Of a stretch of 64,000 nucleotides of DNA, positions 8,147 through 16,315 are shown piece after piece. How positions within the stretch are numbered: the first letter of the stretch is position 1; each line of letters begins with the position of its first letter. The stretch comes from Methylocystis bryophila (GTDB lineage Bacteria; Pseudomonadota; Alphaproteobacteria; Rhizobiales; Beijerinckiaceae): assembly GCF_027925445.1 (NCBI RefSeq), contig NZ_AP027149.1, positions 3,608,501 through 3,672,500 on the forward strand, given 5' to 3'. Made by a program: the position numbers and the translations under genes. Under the pieces are notes generated by a model that made no database searches, was not told the DNA's origin, and worked only from the letters and a program-made list of their open reading frames with translations.

Positions 8147-9073
8147 TTATCTCTCCCCAGCTTGACGCGAATCCGGAAGATGCGAGACCGCCTCGCTTGT
8201 TATCCGCGCCAGATTTTCAAATGCGCCCGTCCAGCCCTGCCGGTGCGAGCAAGCCGATTCCTCTGTCGCGAGACCCGCGTGGATGAAGATCATCTGCGTC
8301 GCGGCGCCATTTTCATTGAGGATGACGGTGATCTTCGTATTCGCCACCGGCTCGAGGCGATTCCTCTCCCATCGATGTGTGAAGACGAGCCGCGATGGCG
8401 TTTCGATAACGAGATATTCGCCGCAATGAATGAACTCCTCGCCATCTGGCGAGCGCATGCCCGAGCGCCAGACGCCGCCGACGCGCAAATCATTTTCGGC
8501 AAACAGAACAGTGAAGCCTGAAGGGCACAGCCAGCGATGCAGATGATCGGCTTCCGTCCAGGCCTTCCAAACGAGGATTCGCGGCGCCTGGAAAGTTCGA
8601 TGCATGATGAGCGTGTGGCCTTGGCTCTCTTCGCCGATCGCGCGCGCCAATCCTTCGAGCGCGCTCTGCCAGCCGGCCCGCACGCTCGCATCCATTGCGG
8701 TCCAATCCGGCAAGAGATGATGTGTGAGCGTGAGAAGGCTTCCCGCGCCGTCGGCTTCGATTTGCACCGTCACCAAGCTGAACGGGCCGTCCTTGCTGTT
8801 TCCGAATGTGAAGACGATTCGATGCGGGCGGACGAGCTCGAGATATTTGCCGAAATGCGTCGCCAGGAATTGGTCGCGCCGCTCGTGAATTGCGAAACCG
8901 CCGCCGACGCACGCATCAATCTCGACATGCGCGGAGACTCCGCCCGGCGTAGAGAACAGCCATCTCCCGACAGCCTTGGGGTCGAGCCAAGCGTCGAAGA
9001 CGAGCGCAGGCGGCGCCGCAAAGCGACGAGAGACGACGAGCGGCGCGTGCGCGAGATTAGTTGCGAGTCCCAT
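8147..9073 (-). CDS. Tandem two-domain SRPBCC (AHSA1-like) fusion protein
   Basis: A 308-residue protein with two complete SRPBCC domains in one chain. Domain 1 (about 10-150) starts LVVSRRFAAPPALVFDAWLD and ends GWQSALEGLARAIGEE; domain 2 (about 153-300) starts LIMHRTFQAPRILVWKAWTE and ends GWTGAFENLARI. Each has the R-x-F-x-A-P entry strand, W-L motif and terminal helix. The family usually has one domain of about 150 residues. The ATG at 9073 overlaps the end of arsR by 17 bases, so the pair is coupled. A longer reading upstream runs inside arsR in another frame and is rejected. Confidence 0.88.
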   Translation of the reverse strand: MGLATNLAHAPLVVSRRFAAPPALVFDAWLDPKAVGRWLFSTPGGVSAHVEIDACVGGGFAIHERRDQFLATHFGKYLELVRPHRIVFTFGNSKDGPFSLVTVQIEADGAGSLLTLTHHLLPDWTAMDASVRAGWQSALEGLARAIGEESQGHTLIMHRTFQAPRILVWKAWTEADHLHRWLCPSGFTVLFAENDLRVGGVWRSGMRSPDGEEFIHCGEYLVIETPSRLVFTHRWERNRLEPVANTKITVILNENGAATQMIFIHAGLATEESACSHRQGWTGAFENLARITSEAVSHLPDSRQAGER

Positions 9074-9401
9074 CGGGATCCCCTGCTTGCAATTCCTTGA
9101 GATAAGCGTCGAGACGATCGAAGCTTTGGTCCCAAAAGCGACGGTAGGTCTCGAGCCAGCCGGCGAGATCGCGCAGCGGCGCCGCCTCGAGCCGGCAGGG
9201 CCGAGATTGCGCCAGCCGCCCGCGGCTGATGAGCTTGGCCTCCTCCAGAACCTTGAGATGCTTGGAGATCGCCGGTTGGCTGATCGAAAAGGGAGCCGCG
9301 AGCTCATTGACTGTCGCCTCGCCCTGCGCAAGCCGCGCGAGAATCGCGCGCCGGGTCGGATCCGCCAAGGCGGAGAAAGTGGCGCTGAGCTCGTCCCGCA
9401 T
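9057..9401 (-). CDS. ArsR-family transcriptional regulator
   Basis: A 114-residue winged-helix repressor. It starts MRDELSATFSALADPTRRAI, the classic ArsR/SmtB opening, then has the recognition helix ISQPAISKHLKVLEEAKLIS and the wing SRGRLAQSRPCRLEAAPL. No cysteine pair typical of metal sensing is seen apart from one Cys in the wing, so it belongs to the ArsR subgroup linked to SRPBCC proteins rather than a classical arsenic sensor. It heads the operon running down to 5809 and most likely represses it through the palindrome at 9415-9440. Confidence 0.92.
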   Translation of the reverse strand: MRDELSATFSALADPTRRAILARLAQGEATVNELAAPFSISQPAISKHLKVLEEAKLISRGRLAQSRPCRLEAAPLRDLAGWLETYRRFWDQSFDRLDAYLKELQAGDPDGTRN

Positions 9402-9414
9402 GATTAGCCTGTCA

Positions 9415-9440
9415 TTTATATAACTGAGCAGCTATATAAA
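9415..9440. promoter_or_regulatory. Palindromic operator upstream of arsR
   Basis: Left arm TTTATATAACTG (9415-9426) and right arm CAGCTATATAAA (9429-9440) are inverted repeats matching at 11 of 12 positions around a 2-base spacer. The site ends 14 bases before the arsR ATG, where it would cover the promoter or transcript start. Its AT content stands out in this GC-rich DNA. Autoregulation by the adjacent ArsR is inferred. Confidence 0.8.
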
Positions 9441-9498
9441 GCGCGAGCCTCCGCCCTGTCAAGCTCCAAGACGCGACGAGCGAGAGCGCGGACGCGCC

Positions 9499-10218
9499 TC
9501 ACCCCACGCGTCGCCAGCCCTCAGGGCCGAGCCTCTCCTGCGGCAGGAAGCGCGCCTTGTAATCCATCTTGGTCGAGCCCTCGACCCAATAGCCAAGATA
9601 CAAATGCGCTAGGTTCATCTCCTTGGCGCGCGCGATATGATCGAGGATCATGAAGGCGCCGAGCGAACGCGGCGCCAGCGCCGGCTCGTAAAAGGAATAA
9701 ACCATCGACAGCCCGTCGCAGAGGCGATCGGTGAGGCAGCAGGCAAGAAGGCGGTCCGAGGCCTTCTCGCGATATTCGGCAAGATTCGTCTCGACGTGGC
9801 TGTCCTCGACCATCGTCTGATAATCGGAGAAGCTCATATCGGCCATGCCGCCATCGCCATGGCGCGTTTCCACATAGGCGCGAAACAGCACGAATTGCTC
9901 GAGCGTCGCGCGGGGCGCTACGAAACGCAGCGCCAGGTCGCCATTGCGCGCCGAAATGCGGCGAAAGCCGCGCGAAGGGACGAAATCGCGAACCGCGACG
10001 CGCACGGACACGCAGCCGCGGCAGGCCTCGCAGGCGGGACGGTAAGCAATGGTTTGCGAACGACGAAAACCCGACTGCGTCAAAAGATCGTTCAAGCCAG
10101 CGGCGCGGCGGCCGACGAGATGCGTGAAGACCTTGCGCTCCTCCCGCCCCGGCAGATAGGGGCAAGGGGCCGGCGCGGTCAGATAAAATTGCGGCGCGTC
10201 GCGAATCTCCCTCGTCAC
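9499..10218 (-). CDS. bpt: Aspartate/glutamate leucyltransferase (arginyltransferase family)
   Basis: A 239-residue protein of the bacterial protein-transferase family. It transfers leucine from Leu-tRNA to proteins with N-terminal Asp or Glu, marking them for ClpAP via the N-degron pathway. The opening contains APCPYLPGREERKVFTHLVG, followed by the conserved Cys cluster ACEACRGCVSVRV and the C-terminal LYLGYWVEGSTKMDYKARF segment, all hallmarks of the Ate1/Bpt group. The length is standard. It shares the leftward strand with the RDD gene 46 bases upstream. Confidence 0.93.
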   Translation of the reverse strand: MTREIRDAPQFYLTAPAPCPYLPGREERKVFTHLVGRRAAGLNDLLTQSGFRRSQTIAYRPACEACRGCVSVRVAVRDFVPSRGFRRISARNGDLALRFVAPRATLEQFVLFRAYVETRHGDGGMADMSFSDYQTMVEDSHVETNLAEYREKASDRLLACCLTDRLCDGLSMVYSFYEPALAPRSLGAFMILDHIARAKEMNLAHLYLGYWVEGSTKMDYKARFLPQERLGPEGWRRVG

Positions 10219-10264
10219 TTGGGCTCAGTCCTCAAGCTCAGGCGCAGCACAGCTATACAGCTAT

Positions 10265-10750
10265 TTAGAGCGGCGGCCGCGCGCGTCGAAGCACGATCAG
10301 ATCGGCGAGAATATCATGGAGGCAGCGTTTGTCGCTCGTGATAAACGACACGAGGAGGAGCGGCGGGAGCAGCGTCGTGAGGTAAAAAAGGACCGCGTGC
10401 ACCGCAGCATTGAGGAAGGGCGCCGGCCCGCCGGCCATTGTCCTGACCTCGAGGTCCATCAGCCGCATGCCCGGCGTCGCCATGGCGGGTCCGGAGATCG
10501 TCAGGCCGTTGTAGAAAAAAGCGACCAGCGGAAAGAGCGGCGGCAGGACGAAGAGCGACATGCCGAAGCTCAGGAACAGCAGGCCGACGAAGACGATCCC
10601 CGAGAGGCACGACACGGCGACGAAGTCGAAGGCGACCGCCATGATACGGCGCATGCGGACGCCGTCCAACGCCGCGCGCGGTATAGACGGCGGCGGCGGG
10701 AATGGGCGCGGCGCGGGCTCGAAACGGTCGCTTTCGTGAAACTCTGCCAT
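10265..10750 (-). CDS. RDD family membrane protein
   Basis: A 161-residue polytopic membrane protein. After a proline-rich N-terminus it has the RDD-type first helix (MRRIMAVAFDFVAVSCLSGI), a second hydrophobic segment near residues 55-85, the conserved TPGMRLMDLEVRTM loop, and a third helix LFYLTTLLPPLLLVSFIT. RDD proteins are small membrane proteins, some suggested to be ion antiporters, mostly of unknown role. It lies upstream of bpt on the same strand. Confidence 0.85.
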   Translation of the reverse strand: MAEFHESDRFEPAPRPFPPPPSIPRAALDGVRMRRIMAVAFDFVAVSCLSGIVFVGLLFLSFGMSLFVLPPLFPLVAFFYNGLTISGPAMATPGMRLMDLEVRTMAGGPAPFLNAAVHAVLFYLTTLLPPLLLVSFITSDKRCLHDILADLIVLRRARPPL

Positions 10751-11042
10751 GCTTCCCTTCGCTTTCGCCGCGAAATGTCGTCCGTCGCGGGGGACAATTC
10801 AAGGGGGCGTCGCAGCAGCCCGCTGACCGGTCCGGGAGGTTGGAGGGCCCCCTGCGGCGAAGCCGGCTTCCGCCCTTTCTCGCCCGCGCCGGAGATCGTG
10901 GATAAAGCTCGAGGCGAGTGGATAAACCGCGGCCTCCCGCGCTGGACGGCTTGACGACGAGCGTTCGCCCGTTGCAAGCCGGGGTCCCAGCGAGAGGCAG
11001 CCTCCTGTGGCCCCCGCTTTCCCCTCAAAGAGACATGCGCTC

Positions 11043-11285
11043 ATGGACAGCAACGCGGTAGACGGCGGCCATCTGAAAGCCTTCATCGAGCGGATCGAGA
11101 AGCTCGAGGAAGAGAAGCGCGCCCTCGCGGACGACGTGAAAGACGTCTATGGCGAAGCGAAAAGCATGGGCTTCGATCCCAAGATCATGCGCAAGATCAT
11201 CTCCCTGCGCCGCCAGGACAAAGGCAAGCGCGAGGAAGAGGAAGAGATTCTCGGGCTTTACCTTTCGGCGCTGGGGATGGAGTGA
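11043..11285 (+). CDS. gapR: GapR-family nucleoid-associated protein (DUF2312)
   Basis: An 80-residue, highly charged helical protein. The core HLKAFIERIEKLEEEKRALA, then KDVYGEAKSMGFDPKIMRKI and LRRQDKGKREEEEEIL is the DUF2312/GapR signature. In Caulobacter GapR binds overtwisted DNA ahead of replication and helps topoisomerases; it is essential or nearly so and widespread in Alphaproteobacteria. The start at MDSNAVDGG gives the family length; an upstream in-frame ATG at 11007 would add 12 residues unlike the family. Monocistronic. Confidence 0.93.
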   Translation: MDSNAVDGGHLKAFIERIEKLEEEKRALADDVKDVYGEAKSMGFDPKIMRKIISLRRQDKGKREEEEEILGLYLSALGME

Positions 11286-11422
11286 GCGTCGGCGAGCCGA
11301 GACCCGGCGCGTCGCGCGGAAAACTCCTGACCCTGCGAAGACAGTGACTTCGCCGCATTGGTCATGGTAAGCCACGCGCAAAGTCAGAGCTATTGCGCGC
11401 GCCGCGCGCTCGGGAAGCTTGG

Positions 11423-12778
11423 ATGAAAGACGAGCACGGCGACTTTAAAATTCTCGGCTGGACGCCCCACGAGGCGGAAGGCCGCGTCGAGCTGCATTAC
11501 GGATATGAATCCGGCCTGCGCTTTTGCGAGAGGGTTGATTTTCATGCGCCGCTGCCGCGCGCGGGCGGATTGCGCCAGAGTTTCGACGCCGCCGTCTCCG
11601 CCCTCTGCGCGCTCGCCGGCGTCAGCTATTACAAGGCCTTCGTCCCGGAGCGGATCGTCGTCGAGGCGCCGCCGCTCGACGCTTCGCAACGGGCGTTCCT
11701 GCGCGATCTCTATTTGAACGGGCTCGGCGAGTTCGCCGTGCGCAACAATCTGGATCTCTCCGACCGCGCGCGGTTCGTTTGCAGCGAGCCGGCGGCGGAG
11801 TCTGTATCTGCTGGGCCCCTCCACGAGCCCCTGCCCCGCCGCGCAGCCGTGCTGATCGGCGGCGGCAAGGATTCGCTCGTTAGCCTCGAGGCGCTGCGCG
11901 CCGGCGGGGAGCCGATGGTCCTCTTCGCCGTCAATCCCAAAAAGCCGATCCTCGACTGCGCGGCGGCGAGCGGCCTGCCCTTCCTCAAGGTGACGCGCAC
12001 GCTCGACCCCGCACTCTTCGCGCTCAACGAAGCCGGAGCCTACAACGGTCATGTGCCGATCACGGCGATCGTCAGCTTCATCGCCATCGCGGCGGCCTTC
12101 GTGCACGGCTTCGACGCGGTCGTGCTTTCCAACGAGCGCTCCGCGAATGAAGCGACGCTGGAGAAAGACGGGGTCGCCGTCAATCACCAGTTCAGCAAAA
12201 CATCGGCGGCAGAGGCCGAGATCGCGCATTACGTCCGCGAGCATGTTTCGCCGACGCTCGAGTATTTTTCGCTGCTGCGTCCGCTCTCCGAGCTGCATAT
12301 CGCGCAGCTCTTCGGAAAGGCTGACCGCTACGACGCCGCCTTCACGAGCTGCAACCGCGCTTTTCGCCTGCGCGCGGAAGCGCCGAGCGAACGCTGGTGC
12401 AGCGACTGCCCCAAATGCCGCTTCACTTTTCTTATGCTCGCGACAACGCTTCCCTATGAGCGGATGATCGCGATCTTCGGCAAAAATCTCCTAAACGAGG
12501 AGAGGCAGCTCTCCGGTTACGAGGAGCTCACCGGCCTCTCCGGCCACAAGCCCTGGGAATGCGTCGGCGAGATCGGCGAGAGCTGCGCCGCCGTCTTGAA
12601 GCTTGCAGCGCGCGCCGAATGGAAGGACAGCGTCATTCTGCGCTCGCTGGCTCCGCGGCTCGAGCCTTTCTCAGCGCGACTTGAAGACGAATGGCGCCGT
12701 CAGCTCACGCCCGCTCGCGATCACAGCCTGCCGCTTCGCTACGAGAGACTTCTCAATGCCTATCTCGGCCCAAGCTAA
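11423..12778 (+). CDS. murL: UDP-MurNAc-L-Ala-L-Glu epimerase MurL
   Basis: A 451-residue protein matching the MurL family, which epimerises the terminal L-Glu of UDP-MurNAc-L-Ala-L-Glu to D-Glu using ATP. Visible features are the PP-loop-like IGGGKDSLVSLEALR (about residues 150-165), NERSANEATLEKDG, FSLLRPLSELHIAQLFGK and the Cys-rich WCSDCPKCRFTFLMLA near residue 330. The ATG at 11423 follows GGAAG by 6 bases; an upstream TTG at 11393 is less likely. It overlaps the murD2 start by 23 bases, which supports the two-enzyme pathway first shown in Xanthomonas. Confidence 0.9.
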   Translation: MKDEHGDFKILGWTPHEAEGRVELHYGYESGLRFCERVDFHAPLPRAGGLRQSFDAAVSALCALAGVSYYKAFVPERIVVEAPPLDASQRAFLRDLYLNGLGEFAVRNNLDLSDRARFVCSEPAAESVSAGPLHEPLPRRAAVLIGGGKDSLVSLEALRAGGEPMVLFAVNPKKPILDCAAASGLPFLKVTRTLDPALFALNEAGAYNGHVPITAIVSFIAIAAAFVHGFDAVVLSNERSANEATLEKDGVAVNHQFSKTSAAEAEIAHYVREHVSPTLEYFSLLRPLSELHIAQLFGKADRYDAAFTSCNRAFRLRAEAPSERWCSDCPKCRFTFLMLATTLPYERMIAIFGKNLLNEERQLSGYEELTGLSGHKPWECVGEIGESCAAVLKLAARAEWKDSVILRSLAPRLEPFSARLEDEWRRQLTPARDHSLPLRYERLLNAYLGPS

Positions 12779-14087
12779 ATCCATCGCGATCTGGGGCGCG
12801 GGGCGGGAAGGCGCCGCGGCGCTCGCTTATATCAAGACGCATCGTCCGGACGCCGCGATTACCGTGCTGAACGACTCCCCGCTCTCGGCCGCTGCGCTCG
12901 CGGCGCTCGAAGGCGCAAGCGTGCTCATCGGCGCCGAGGCGGCGTCAGCCCTCAGCGCCGGGATGTTCGACGTGGTGATCAAGAGCCCCGGCGTCAGCCC
13001 CTATCGCCCCGAGGTCGAGACGGCGAAGCAGCGAGGCGTCGATTTCACCTCGGTCACCAATCTCTGGTTCGAGGAAAATCCAAAGGCCAAGACGATTGCG
13101 GTGACCGGCACCAAGGGCAAGACGACGACGTCCGGCCTGATCCATCACATGCTGCGCGCCGCAGGACTCGACGCGAGCCTCATCGGCAATGGCGGCGTGC
13201 CGGCCTTGGCGCAAAAGACGGCGCATGACGTCACGGTGCTGGAACTCTCCTCCTATCAGACCGCCGACCTCAAGCACGCGCCGACGATCGCCGTCATCAC
13301 GAGCCTCTATCCGGAGCACGCGCCCTGGCACGGCGGCGTCGAACGCTATTACGCCGACAAGCTCCGCCTGGCTCAGCTTGACGAGAAAACCTTGCTCGTC
13401 GCCAATGGCGCTGATGCGCGACTGCGCACAGCCTTCGCGTCACGCCCCAACACGCTCTGGTATAATGCCGGCGACGGTTTTCGCGTCGAGGATGGCAAGC
13501 TGCTCAAGGAGGCCGCGCCCTTCGCGCATGAGCATTTCCCGCTCAGAGGCGCGCATAATCTTTCCAATCTCGCCGCCGCGCTCACCCTCGTCGAACATCT
13601 CGGCCTCGATGCTGCGGCTTGCGAGACAACGCTCGCCGACTTCGCGATCCCGCCGCATCGCCTCAGCGAATTCGACGTCGATGGCGTGCTCTGCGTCGAC
13701 GACAGCATATCGACGATCCCCGAAGCGACGCTCGCCGCGCTGAAGACCTTCGCGGACCATCCCTTCTGCCTCATTCTCGGCGGCGAGGACCGTGGACAGA
13801 ACTATGCCGAGCTCTACGCCTATCTGAAGATGCGGCCGCCGCGCTTTGTCGCGCTGATGCCCGCGAATGGAAAACGCATCCTCGACGAGCTTTCGCCGCT
13901 CGCGCCTTCGTTTGAATTCCAGCTCATGGAAAATCTGCGCCAGGCTGTGGACGCTTGCTTTCAGCGGCTGCAGAAAGGCGATTTGCTGCTGCTCTCGCCG
14001 GCTGCGCCGAGCTATGGGCAATTCGCCAATTTCGAAGAGCGCGGCCGCGTATTTGAGGAGCTGTGCCGGGCCAAGGCCGGCAAGTGA
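12756..14087 (+). CDS. murD2: UDP-MurNAc-L-Ala--L-glutamate ligase MurD2
   Basis: A 443-residue Mur ligase. The N-terminal Rossmann part starts SIAIWGAGREGAAALAYIK, the ATP-binding loop is VTGTKGKTTTSGLIHHML (about residues 108-125), and the central LELSSYQTADL and SLYPEHAPWHGG match MurD. Standard MurD adds D-Glu; the MurD2 branch, found beside murL, adds L-Glu, which MurL then epimerises. Assignment to MurD2 rests on the murL overlap. The reading frame extends 51 codons upstream inside murL, but ATG 12756 gives the family N-terminus. Confidence 0.9.
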   Translation: MPISAQAKSIAIWGAGREGAAALAYIKTHRPDAAITVLNDSPLSAAALAALEGASVLIGAEAASALSAGMFDVVIKSPGVSPYRPEVETAKQRGVDFTSVTNLWFEENPKAKTIAVTGTKGKTTTSGLIHHMLRAAGLDASLIGNGGVPALAQKTAHDVTVLELSSYQTADLKHAPTIAVITSLYPEHAPWHGGVERYYADKLRLAQLDEKTLLVANGADARLRTAFASRPNTLWYNAGDGFRVEDGKLLKEAAPFAHEHFPLRGAHNLSNLAAALTLVEHLGLDAAACETTLADFAIPPHRLSEFDVDGVLCVDDSISTIPEATLAALKTFADHPFCLILGGEDRGQNYAELYAYLKMRPPRFVALMPANGKRILDELSPLAPSFEFQLMENLRQAVDACFQRLQKGDLLLLSPAAPSYGQFANFEERGRVFEELCRAKAGK

Positions 14088-14099
14088 AGAAAGGCTCGA

Positions 14100-14753
14100 T
14101 CAAAACTCGGCTTCCAGCTCCTCGAAACTCTCCGTCTCCTGCAGCGCCTGCTCGATCCATTCCTGCATCGCGGGCCACGCGTAGATACTCTCGCTATAGG
14201 CCTCGCATTGCGCGTCGAGCGGCACATGATAAGTGCGAAAGCGCGTCGCGACCGGCGCATACATCGCGTCCGCCATTCCAAACTTCCCGAAAAGATACGG
14301 GCCGCCGCTCGTCTCGAGGCATTCGCGCCAGATCTCTTGGACGCGGGCGATGTCGCCCAGCGCCTTCGACCAGATCTTGAACTTCGGAAAATCCCCCTTG
14401 AGATTCATCGGCAGGGCCGATCGCAGCGACGTGAAGCCGGAATGGATCTCGCCGCAAATCGAACGGCAGCGCGCGCGCGCCAATCGGTCGCTCGGCAAGA
14501 GCCCCGCCTGCGGCGCAATTTCGTTGAGAAATTCTCCGATGGCGAGCGTGTCCCAAATCTTGAAGTCGTCGTATCTCAAGCACGGCACGCGTATCGAGGG
14601 CGACAACAACAAGAGCTCCGCACGCACGGAAGGATCTTCGGGATCGACGGCGACTTCGTCGAAATCAATGCCGGCGAGCTTCGCCAAGAGCCAACCGCGC
14701 AGGGACCAGGATGAATAATTCTTGCTGCTAATCGTTAACGTTGGCCGCGACAT
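14100..14753 (-). CDS. Glutathione S-transferase family protein
   Basis: A 217-residue GST. The thioredoxin-like N-domain starts PTLTISSKNYSSWSLRGWLL, where the Ser-rich loop takes the place of the catalytic Ser/Tyr; the cis-proline segment is SPSIRVPCLRYDDFKIWDTL and is followed by the AIGEFLNEI helix. The all-helical C-domain carries GKFGMADAMYAPVATRFRTY. This resembles the YfcF/zeta-like group. Substrate unknown. The start at 14753 puts the family opening at the N-terminus; an in-frame start at 14792 adds 13 unrelated residues. It converges with murD2, whose stop is 12 bases away. Confidence 0.88.
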   Translation of the reverse strand: MSRPTLTISSKNYSSWSLRGWLLAKLAGIDFDEVAVDPEDPSVRAELLLLSPSIRVPCLRYDDFKIWDTLAIGEFLNEIAPQAGLLPSDRLARARCRSICGEIHSGFTSLRSALPMNLKGDFPKFKIWSKALGDIARVQEIWRECLETSGGPYLFGKFGMADAMYAPVATRFRTYHVPLDAQCEAYSESIYAWPAMQEWIEQALQETESFEELEAEF

Positions 14754-14852
14754 CGGTTTTCCTCCGCTTTCTGCTAGCAAAGGCGGCGCCATTCGTCTAT
14801 GGCACGGGCCTTGCCTCTCAACCCTCGTTCAAACCCTGGGCTGCTCCACAGC

Positions 14853-16070
14853 ATGATGTATGACGCCTATCAGGCTTACGCCGACCTCAGTCACCCGGTC
14901 CGCGCGTTGGCGTCAAACTCCAACTGCATCCTTTCGCTTTGGAGCACGATGCAATTCGCCTCGCCGCTGCGGCGCATGGCGGCCTATTACGAGATCGTCG
15001 CCCTCGCGGGCTTCACGCATTCGCGGCCGGACTACCGTATTCGCGAGGTCGTGACCGACTCCGGCGCAAGCGCAAAAGTGATCGAAAAGGAAATTTTCGC
15101 GACGCCTTTCTGCGGGTTGAGACGCTTTGCCCGCGAGGACGGTGAGAATGATCCGCGCGTCTTGCTCGTTGCGCCGATGTCGGGTCATTTCGCGACGCTC
15201 CTGCGCGGCACGATCCGCACGCTTCTCCGGCATCATCAGGTCTATGTCACGGACTGGCGCAACGCGCGGGACATTCCGTTGGAGCATGGGACTTTCGGCT
15301 TCGACGACTTCGTTCAACATCTCATCGACTTCATCAAAGTCATTGGGCCGCAAACGCATGTGGTCGCCGTGTGTCAGCCCGCCGTCCCCGCGCTCGCGGC
15401 GACCGCGATCATGTCTCAAGACGACGATCCACAGCTGCCCGCAAGCCTGACGCTGATGGCGGGGCCGATCGACACGCGAATCTCGCCGACCAAGGTCAAT
15501 GAGCTGGCGACGTCCAAGCCGATCGAGTGGTTCAAGGAAAAAATGATCGGCGTGACGCCGAGGACCTTGCGCGGTGCCGGAAGACGAGTCTACCCGGGTT
15601 TTCTGCAACTTGCCGCTTTTATGAGCATGAACGCCGAGCGGCATTCGAAAGCCTTCGTCGATCTCTTCAAGAGTCGAGTGGAAGGCGATTTTCAAAAAGC
15701 CAACCAAATTAGAGAGTTTTACGAAGAGTACTTCGCCATTATGGATCTCGATGCGAAATTCTATCTTGAAACCGTCGAGCTCGTGTTCCAAAAATACGCT
15801 TTGCCGCGGGGCGAGTTGTCATTTCGCGGGCGGCTGATCGAGCCGAGAGCCATCAAGAAGACCGCTCTGCTTACCGTCGAGGGCGAGCGAGACGACATTT
15901 GCGCCGTCGGCCAAACCCTGGCAGCCCATGATTTGTGCACCGGCCTGCGACCCTACATGAAGTCCCACGTCTTGCAGCCGGACGTGGGCCATTACGGCGT
16001 TTTCAACGGGCGGAGATGGGAAACGAAGATCTATCCGGTGGTCCACGACCACATTTACGCGAGCCTTTAA
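14853..16070 (+). CDS. phaZ: Intracellular polyhydroxyalkanoate depolymerase PhaZ
   Basis: About 405 residues, matching the intracellular PHB depolymerases. The opening MMYDAYQAYADLSHPVR and the WSTMQFASPLRRMAAYYE segment are typical. The catalytic box is HVVAVCQPAVPALAAT, with Cys174 in place of the usual lipase-box Ser, as in the Ralstonia enzyme. The C-terminal EGERDDICAVGQT and the LQPDVGHYGVFNGRRWE segment supply Asp and His. It mobilises stored PHB to 3-hydroxybutyrate or oligomers. An in-frame ATG at 14799 is possible but gives a non-family N-terminus. phaA, phaB and phaR lie 7-9 kb away. Confidence 0.92.
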   Translation: MMYDAYQAYADLSHPVRALASNSNCILSLWSTMQFASPLRRMAAYYEIVALAGFTHSRPDYRIREVVTDSGASAKVIEKEIFATPFCGLRRFAREDGENDPRVLLVAPMSGHFATLLRGTIRTLLRHHQVYVTDWRNARDIPLEHGTFGFDDFVQHLIDFIKVIGPQTHVVAVCQPAVPALAATAIMSQDDDPQLPASLTLMAGPIDTRISPTKVNELATSKPIEWFKEKMIGVTPRTLRGAGRRVYPGFLQLAAFMSMNAERHSKAFVDLFKSRVEGDFQKANQIREFYEEYFAIMDLDAKFYLETVELVFQKYALPRGELSFRGRLIEPRAIKKTALLTVEGERDDICAVGQTLAAHDLCTGLRPYMKSHVLQPDVGHYGVFNGRRWETKIYPVVHDHIYASL

Positions 16071-16315
16071 TTCGCCTTCCGGCCGAGCGCTTTGCGGATG
16101 AGTTCAAGGCGTCCATAGCATGTATTGTGCGACCGCAGTTCTAATTTGTGGCAGATTTGTCACAGACTCGGAAAATCGACACGTCGACCTTAACTTTTGA
16201 CTTTCAGCAATGACGCCCAGGTCGGCGCCTGCGATCGTCGACTCTTCGCGAGTGTCCTCGCGCCTCTCACTGTTCCCGCGCGGCGTTTGAGCTTGGAAAG
16301 CTAAAGGATTCGATA

